Source: Bacteroidota bacterium
Lineage (GTDB): Bacteria > Bacteroidota > Bacteroidia > Bacteroidales > Prolixibacteraceae
NCBI GenBank assembly: GCA_013203755.1
Contig: JABMPI010000238.1
Span: 1-12,188, forward strand
Direction: 5' to 3'
DNA: 12,188 nucleotides
Shown: positions 7,915 to 12,188 of the stretch, piece after piece
Numbering within the stretch: position 1 is the first letter of the stretch
Layout of the letters: each line of letters starts with the position of its first letter
Position numbers and translations under genes: made by a program
The notes under the pieces: generated by a model
Told to the model about the DNA's origin: nothing
The model's input: the letters and a program-made list of their open reading frames with translations, nothing else
The model's database searches: none

Positions 7915-8379
7915 ATGAAAAAGCTAATCTATTTATTTATTGTTTCTCTGTTTTCTGTTGCTGCAATGGGGCAAACTAATTTTTCGGGAACCTGGAAATT
8001 GAACAATTCAAAAAGTACACTTGGCGAAGAGTTTAGTATGGCACCAAAAGATATTATTATCGTTCAGGATGGAAATTCCTTTAATGTTGAAAGGCATTCA
8101 ACTTTTCAGGATCGGGATATTACAACCAAAGATAAATTGACTTTGGATGGTAAAGAATGTGAAAATCCAGGGTGGAGAGATTCAATAAAAAAGTCTGTGG
8201 CAGAATGGTCGTCCGACAAAAAAAGTATAAACGTTGTTACTAAAATTCCATTTGGTGATAGTGATGAAATGAAGGTAGTGGATGTTTACAAACTGGATGG
8301 AGAAAATTTGGTGCTTAAAACTGATGCATCTTCTTCACGCGGCGATATGTCTGAAACTTACGTTTTTGATAAGCAGTAA
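7915..8379 (+). CDS. Small secreted lipocalin-like protein
   Basis: This 154-residue protein has a clear signal peptide (MKKLIYLFIV, hydrophobic core, cleavage near AAMGQ at about residue 20). The mature part begins FSGTWKLN-x-x-KS, which resembles the first strand of lipocalin-like proteins. Alternating beta-strands follow (DIIIVQDGNSF, VVDVYKLDGENLVLK, SETYVF). It has a single cysteine, at position 82. It is 207 nt downstream of the DUF5916 gene and closed by its own terminator, so it may be transcribed alone. No ligand or enzymatic residues are evident. The family assignment is tentative. Confidence 0.7.
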   Translation: MKKLIYLFIVSLFSVAAMGQTNFSGTWKLNNSKSTLGEEFSMAPKDIIIVQDGNSFNVERHSTFQDRDITTKDKLTLDGKECENPGWRDSIKKSVAEWSSDKKSINVVTKIPFGDSDEMKVVDVYKLDGENLVLKTDASSSRGDMSETYVFDKQ

Positions 8380-8400
8380 AATAATTTATAGATTTTACCC

Positions 8401-8439
8401 AAAGGATTCCATCTTTTTATATGTAATGGAATCCTTTTT
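8401..8439 (+). terminator. Intrinsic terminator of the lipocalin-like gene
   Basis: A 12-bp perfect stem (8401-8412 with 8426-8437) encloses a 13-nt loop and ends in a T run at 8435-8439. It starts 21 nt after the stop codon at 8379. Confidence 0.85.
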
Positions 8440-8495
8440 ATTTATAAATCCCTGACAGATCTTTCTCAAACAAAAACCTGAACGTAGTTATAATA

Positions 8496-8534
8496 AAACA
8501 TGGGTAAATCTGTCAATTTGATTTACCCATGTTT
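8496..8534 (-). terminator. Intrinsic terminator of the TonB-dependent receptor gene
   Basis: A perfect 15-bp inverted repeat (8496-8510 with 8520-8534) has a 9-nt loop. On the minus strand it lies 7 nt after the receptor stop codon and runs into a T-rich tail (TTTTATTAT). With the + strand terminator at 8401-8439 it insulates this convergent gene pair. Confidence 0.75.
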
Positions 8535-8541
8535 GTATTTA

Positions 8542-10916
8542 TTACTTTAATTCTGTAGAATTCCCACCAATTCGTTTAAGCTCTTCATCGATAGCAGATT
8601 TCTTGCGAGCACTGCCTTTTAACTTTTGATTACCAAATTTATAGGTTGCACTAATTCCAAATCTTTGATTATCAAATGTTCTTATGCCATCGATTACTAA
8701 ACCACCATAGTTGCTGTTATAATAGAAATCGCTACTTGTTCCAAGTAAATCAATTGCTGTTAACTGCAGCAATAATTTATCTTTAAGGAATTCACGTTTA
8801 AATCCCAAATTTACACGATGAAATCCTTAAAGATAAATTGAGCCCCTCCAAATCCATGGGCTCCTGGCATAATAGGTAAGTTCCATCCTGATTTTTTGAG
8901 GTAAATTAAAATTGTTCAGTAATCTGAAGCTAAAGGTATTTGACTCAATATCTATAACTGTTCCATTTAGATTACCATCATATTTCGTGTAATTGTATAA
9001 AAAAAAGGAGTTGAAATTCCACCAGGGAAATGCCCTCAGGGCATAACTTACTGATAGTCCATTTGCATAAACATGTTGCATATTTCGTGGAATTAGTACG
9101 CTGGATTTATCATCTACCACTTCAAATATGGTTGCAAAAAAGTCGCGGGTAATGCTGTAGTTATTTGAAATAATCAACTTTCGTTTATAGGCATACGCTA
9201 TTTGAAAGTTGGTTATGTAATTTGGTTTTAGTAATGGATTTCCTTTCCTGGAGTCTATCTCGCTTAATTTGGTCTCAAATGGATTCAAATCCTGGTAATT
9301 GGGCCTGGTAATACGTTTCCCAATATTTATGCTTACGCCATGCGTTTTTTGATCATCGTAAGCTATACTAATGTTTGGAAACCAACTTGTATAATTTCGT
9401 GATACTACATCCTCATCTGAAGGTGTTGCACTAACAAGTTCACCAAGAGACGAAGTGTTTTCAACACGTAATCCTCCATTAAAAGAAACATTCTCCATTA
9501 GTTTAGCTCCAAAAGTAGCGTAAGCCGATGCAATTTTCTCCAGATATGAAAAATAATTACTCCTGTTTATGTCAAGAATGGGTTGGTCATCTATAATATT
9601 GTAAAATGCCAGCTTATTATCGGTACTTATTCGTGAATATTTCGCACCACCCGAAAAGGTGAGTTTATTAACTCTTTTCTCATAGTCAATTTTTGAGGAC
9701 ATCAATTCAATATCTGTTTCTGTATCATACTTATTATTTACCATTCTTAATATTTCGGTCATATCCTCATTGTAATAGGTATTGGGTTGCAGCGTATTAT
9801 TAACATTTGAGTACTTTCCATAGCTAAAGTCCATCGAAAAATTAGAACTGCCATTGGGCACGTAACTATAATACATATTCATGTTGTAATTCTCACTTGG
9901 GTAGTCACTCAATACTTTTGAATTTAAAATTTCAGAAGGTACGGTTTCATTAATACTTTTGATGTGTGTAAAGCCTTCCACATTTCTTGTCCGTTTATTT
10001 AAAAGAACCTTGACATCCAGACCAATGGTATTCGCAGCGTTTATTTTATAGTCCATCCCGCCTGTTAAATTAAGACCTGTTCTTTCACTCAGGCTATTTG
10101 AGTTCATATCTAACAAATACTTTTCACGTTCCGTTGTTTGTACCCAATTGTCAATTGAATTATTGTCTGATGCATTTACGATACTATAGAAATTTATTTT
10201 TTTACTGCTGTAGTTTAAAGTTGTACCAAAGCTCGATCTTGCATGAACACCTTTTGAATAATTTCCGATTACATTTCCGTTAAAACCAATCATATCCGAT
10301 CGTTTCATTTTAATATCGATAATTCCTGCGGATCCCTCTGCTTCGTATTTCGATGATGGATTAGTTATGATGTCAATAGCCTCAATATTGTCTGAACGCA
10401 TTCCTTCAAGCATGTTGGTGAGATCGCTTCCTGCCAAACGGGATGGTCGACCATTGATGTAAATTCGAACTCCCGATTTCCCTTGAAGCGTAATACTATT
10501 GTCCATATCTACCATTACTCCTGGTGTTTTGCTCAATAATTCAAGTCCGTTATTACCAGCGGCATTTACACTATTTGCAACATTGTATACCATCTTGTCG
10601 GCATGAACCTCTATCAACGATTTTTCACCCTTTATTACTATTTCTTCCAATCCGGTGATTTTAGTTTCCATCTTTATTGTATCCAAAATAATAGTTACAT
10701 CTTTTTCAATTATAATAGGCTCAGAAACATGCGTATTAAACTCCATATTTCGGGCTATTACGAAGTAAGAACCGGTGTCAATTTTTTCAATTAGAAATGA
10801 TCCATTATTTTGGCTCAGGGTCCCTTTCAGAAAAACAGAATCTTTCTGCATTAATACAACAGTTGTAAATTGCGATGGATCGTTTTCAGGGGTGTAAATG
10901 AATCCTTTTATTATAG
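8542..10916 (-). pseudogene. TonB-dependent receptor, cut by an IS at the 5' end and by an in-frame TAA
   Basis: The protein would be an outer-membrane importer driven by TonB. Counting from the first ATG (10851), residues of about 1-62 are the end of a carboxypeptidase-regulatory-like domain (SVFLKGTLSQNNGSF, then IEKIDTGSYF). Residues of about 75-185 are the plug (LLSKTPGV, GVRIYINGRPS, NPSSKYEAEGSAGIIDI). An OMP_b-brl_3-type barrel follows. The C-terminal tail (SATYKFGNQKLKGSARKK) is typical of the family. The frame stays open upstream of 10851 into the IS border at 10916, with residues KGFIYTPENDPSQF that fit the start of the regulatory domain. The gene therefore began further upstream, and its signal peptide is missing. 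A TAA at 8827-8829 interrupts the frame, and in the same frame the sequence continues GFHRVNLGFKREF to a second stop at 8542. No ATG with a signal peptide is left in the window, so export is unlikely. Confidence 0.85.
8827..8829 (-). other. Premature in-frame TAA in the receptor gene
   Basis: The codon after SIYL reads TAA, and the same frame then continues GFHRVNLGFKREF with normal receptor sequence for 94 codons. A single substitution from a sense codon such as AAA or CAA explains it, and no frameshift is needed. A sequencing error is the alternative. Confidence 0.85.
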
Positions 10917-10955
10917 TGGATATGCAACAAAAAGCTGGACGATTAGTTAAGCTAT
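10917..10955 (+). repeat. IS terminal inverted repeat, orfB side
   Basis: Read inward, this 39-nt end matches the other end at about 28 of 39 positions, with a perfect inner block AGTTAAGCTAT. It contains the orfB stop codon. The stretch corresponding to the TTGACA box of the other end is AAAAGCT here, so this copy has lost that promoter element. Confidence 0.88.
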
Positions 10956-11785
10956 GCTGCGATTTTTTGATTCATATTTAAAATTTCAAATTCTTCAATT
11001 GTTTTATACCCCAAAGCTGAATGTCTTCTTTTTCGATTATACCAGATTTCAATCCATTTAAAGATTGATAATTTTGCTTGGTCTTGGTCATGATAATTTT
11101 CGTTATAAACTGATTCTACTTTTATGGTTTTAAAGAAGCTTTCAGCAACTGCATTGTCCCAGCAGTTCCCTTTTCGGCTCATGCTTCTGCAAACTAATTT
11201 ATTTGCTTTCAGAATATTTGTAAATTTTGTACAGGCATATTGGATTCCACGGTCGGAATGAAAAATAAGCTTCTGTACAATTGGTCTGTTAACTATTGCC
11301 ATCCTCCATGCCACAATGATTGTTTCTTCTGCACTTAATCCTTTGCTCATAGCCCATCCCACTACTTTTCGGTCAAACAAATCAATAATAACTGTCAGGT
11401 ACAGCCAGCCTTTATTTGTTTTTATGTAAGTAATGTCTGAAACCCAAACCTGCCCTGATCGTGTGGCAGTGAATGCCCTGTTGAGGATATTGGGTGCAAT
11501 CGGGTAATTATGCCTGGAGTCAGTCGTTGATATAAACTTCCTTTTCCGTTTTGCCCGTATTCCGGCTGCCTTCATTATCCTGGCCGTCCGCTGGCGGGAA
11601 ACCTGAAACCCCAGAACTTTTAACTCCACGGCAATCCGCGGACTTCCATAACTTTGGGTACTGGCTGTAAAAACTTCTTTTATTTTCACCAGCAATTGCT
11701 CATTCTCAATCCAGCGTTTAGACGGGCCGTTTTTTAACCAGTAATAATAGCTGCTTTTCCATATTTTAAATACTCTGCACATCAT
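10952..11785 (-). CDS. IS3-family transposase OrfB, DDE integrase domain
   Basis: This 277-residue protein is the catalytic part of the transposase, which cuts and joins DNA at the IS ends. Residues of about 30-85 form a helix-turn-helix-like HTH_21 region (SYGSPRIAVELKVLGFQVS). Residues of about 105-270 are the integrase core (rve), with the catalytic triad D117 (WVSDITYI), D178 (HSDRG) and E215 (NAVAESFF) and the conserved MSRKGNCWDNA and YNRKRRH motifs. The annotated ATG at 11785 is only an internal start. The same frame is open upstream to the slippery site at 11863-11869, giving an OrfAB fusion of about 392 residues, which by family precedent is the active transposase. No damage is visible. 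Confidence 0.93.
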   Translation of the reverse strand: MMCRVFKIWKSSYYYWLKNGPSKRWIENEQLLVKIKEVFTASTQSYGSPRIAVELKVLGFQVSRQRTARIMKAAGIRAKRKRKFISTTDSRHNYPIAPNILNRAFTATRSGQVWVSDITYIKTNKGWLYLTVIIDLFDRKVVGWAMSKGLSAEETIIVAWRMAIVNRPIVQKLIFHSDRGIQYACTKFTNILKANKLVCRSMSRKGNCWDNAVAESFFKTIKVESVYNENYHDQDQAKLSIFKWIEIWYNRKRRHSALGYKTIEEFEILNMNQKIAA

Positions 11786-11814
11786 CTCAATAGAAAATCG
11801 GGTACGGTGATCGC

Positions 11815-12129
11815 TTATAAACTGGTAGATTTCCCATCGCTCACGGAGAAGATGCTGATTGCCTTTTTTAATATGTCACGTTCCATTTTTGTATCCCTGA
11901 GTTCTTTCCGTAAACGGGCAACCTCGCGTTCTAAATCTGTCATCTTGGGTGTGCCATGACCAGGGAAACTATTTCCCTCATATTTATTAAGCTCTTTTCT
12001 CCACCGATAAAGAAGTCCTTTATCAATGCCTAATTCTTCTGCAATCTCAGTAGAATTACCTCTTGCATAGGAAAGTTCAACAGCTTTTTGCTTAAAATCC
12101 CTGTCATACTTTTTTCGATTGTGTTTCAT
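11815..12129 (-). CDS. IS3-family transposase OrfA, HTH protein
   Basis: This 104-residue DNA-binding protein recognises the IS ends. Residues of about 8-50 form the HTH_Tnp_1 domain (YDRDFKQKAVELS, then STEIAEELGIDKGLLYRWR). Residues of about 63-92 form a heptad-rich coiled coil (leucine-zipper-like: LEREVARLRKELRD), expected to mediate multimerisation. Translation starts at the ATG at 12129, 18 nt downstream of the promoter's -10 box. Frameshifting at codons 88-89 replaces the last 15 residues with OrfB sequence. By family precedent OrfA alone acts as a regulator of transposition. Confidence 0.92.
   Translation of the reverse strand: MKHNRKKYDRDFKQKAVELSYARGNSTEIAEELGIDKGLLYRWRKELNKYEGNSFPGHGTPKMTDLEREVARLRKELRDTKMERDILKKAISIFSVSDGKSTSL
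11863..11869 (-). promoter_or_regulatory. Programmed -1 frameshift slippery site, A6G
   Basis: In the orfA frame the heptamer reads A AAA AAG. A slip of -1 moves ribosomes into the orfB frame, which is open from here without interruption (GNQHLLRERWEIYQF, then on to the MMCRVF start of OrfB). This is the known IS150/IS911 arrangement. No convincing downstream stimulatory hairpin was found. Confidence 0.85.
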
Positions 12130-12146
12130 AATTGTAAGTTAATGCT

Positions 12147-12174
12147 TTTATAGCTTAACTCACCGTCCTGTCAA
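12147..12174 (-). promoter_or_regulatory. Transposase promoter inside the IS end
   Basis: On the minus strand TTGACA (12169-12174) is followed after 16 nt by TATAAA (12147-12152), a near-canonical sigma70-type pair directed into orfA. It overlaps the terminal inverted repeat, so transposase binding there could repress it. Bacteroidota housekeeping promoters usually look different, so strength in this host is uncertain. Confidence 0.5.
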
Positions 12175-12188
12175 ATGTAGCACTTCCA
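12150..12188 (-). repeat. IS terminal inverted repeat, orfA side
   Basis: Read inward on the minus strand it begins TGGAAGTGCTAC and ends AGTTAAGCTAT, pairing with 10917-10955. Its outer base is the last base of the window. Confidence 0.88.

Larger units (their letters stand above)
10917..12188 (-). mobile_element. Complete IS3-family insertion sequence, 1272 bp
   Basis: The element is bounded by imperfect terminal inverted repeats that start TGGA on each outer edge, the usual TG...CA ends of IS3-family elements. It contains orfA and orfB on the minus strand, joined by an A6G slippery site, and an internal promoter. The size is normal for the family. The orfB stop lies inside the right-hand repeat. 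It interrupts the TonB-dependent receptor gene near its 5' end. Only one flank is visible (host bases ending ATAG at 10916), so the target-site duplication cannot be confirmed. Both ORFs and the catalytic residues look intact, so it may still be active. Confidence 0.93.

Noticed and set aside
8453..8515. TGACAGAT / ATCTGTCA 8-bp inverted pair between the two terminators.
   Set aside because: The right arm overlaps the stem and loop of the minus-strand terminator, and a chance match of this length is plausible.
8806..8829. Apparent frameshift between two receptor fragments.
   Set aside because: The two fragments are in the same frame, separated only by TAA and six codons (GFHRVN). It is a nonsense codon, not a frameshift, and the downstream TTG is not a real start.
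8827..8829. Stop-codon recoding (selenocysteine or pyrrolysine readthrough).
   Set aside because: The codon is TAA, which is not used for either residue, and the gene is also broken at its 5' end.

Overview
The window reads as chromosomal DNA of a low-GC Bacteroidota, probably an environmental member of the class Bacteroidia. The evidence is a run of secreted and outer-membrane families typical of that phylum (DUF5916 barrel, OMP_b-brl_3-type TonB-dependent receptor), start codons with A/T-rich leaders and no Shine-Dalgarno sequence, and a TAnnTTTG-type -7 element. No tRNA, rRNA or CRISPR array was seen.

Region 1 (2-3380, + strand) looks like one transcription unit. It holds the 3' end of a multiheme c-type cytochrome (12 CXXCH motifs in the visible 291 residues, in a regular three-heme module), then an outer-membrane beta-barrel protein whose start overlaps the cytochrome stop by 8 nt, then a lipoprotein with an OB-fold-like domain, then a strong intrinsic terminator. 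I infer a porin-cytochrome type electron conduit across the outer membrane with a lipoprotein accessory. This is the most interesting part of the window.

Region 2 (3381-8439, + strand) starts with a leader carrying a nested palindrome. It then encodes a secreted PQQ-like beta-propeller fused to a DUF1349/concanavalin-like C-terminal domain, a CBM9-like plus DUF5916 outer-membrane protein, and a small secreted lipocalin-like protein closed by its own terminator. All three have signal peptides. Nothing in the sequence fixes their substrates.

Region 3 (8496-12188, - strand) is a decaying TonB-dependent receptor gene facing the + genes. It has its own terminator, an in-frame TAA that removes the last 94 residues, and a 5' end cut off by a complete IS3-family element of 1272 bp. 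The element has 39-bp imperfect terminal inverted repeats, orfA and orfB joined by an A6G slippery site, and an internal promoter. The window ends exactly on the outer base of the IS, so the missing 5' part of the receptor gene should lie just beyond.
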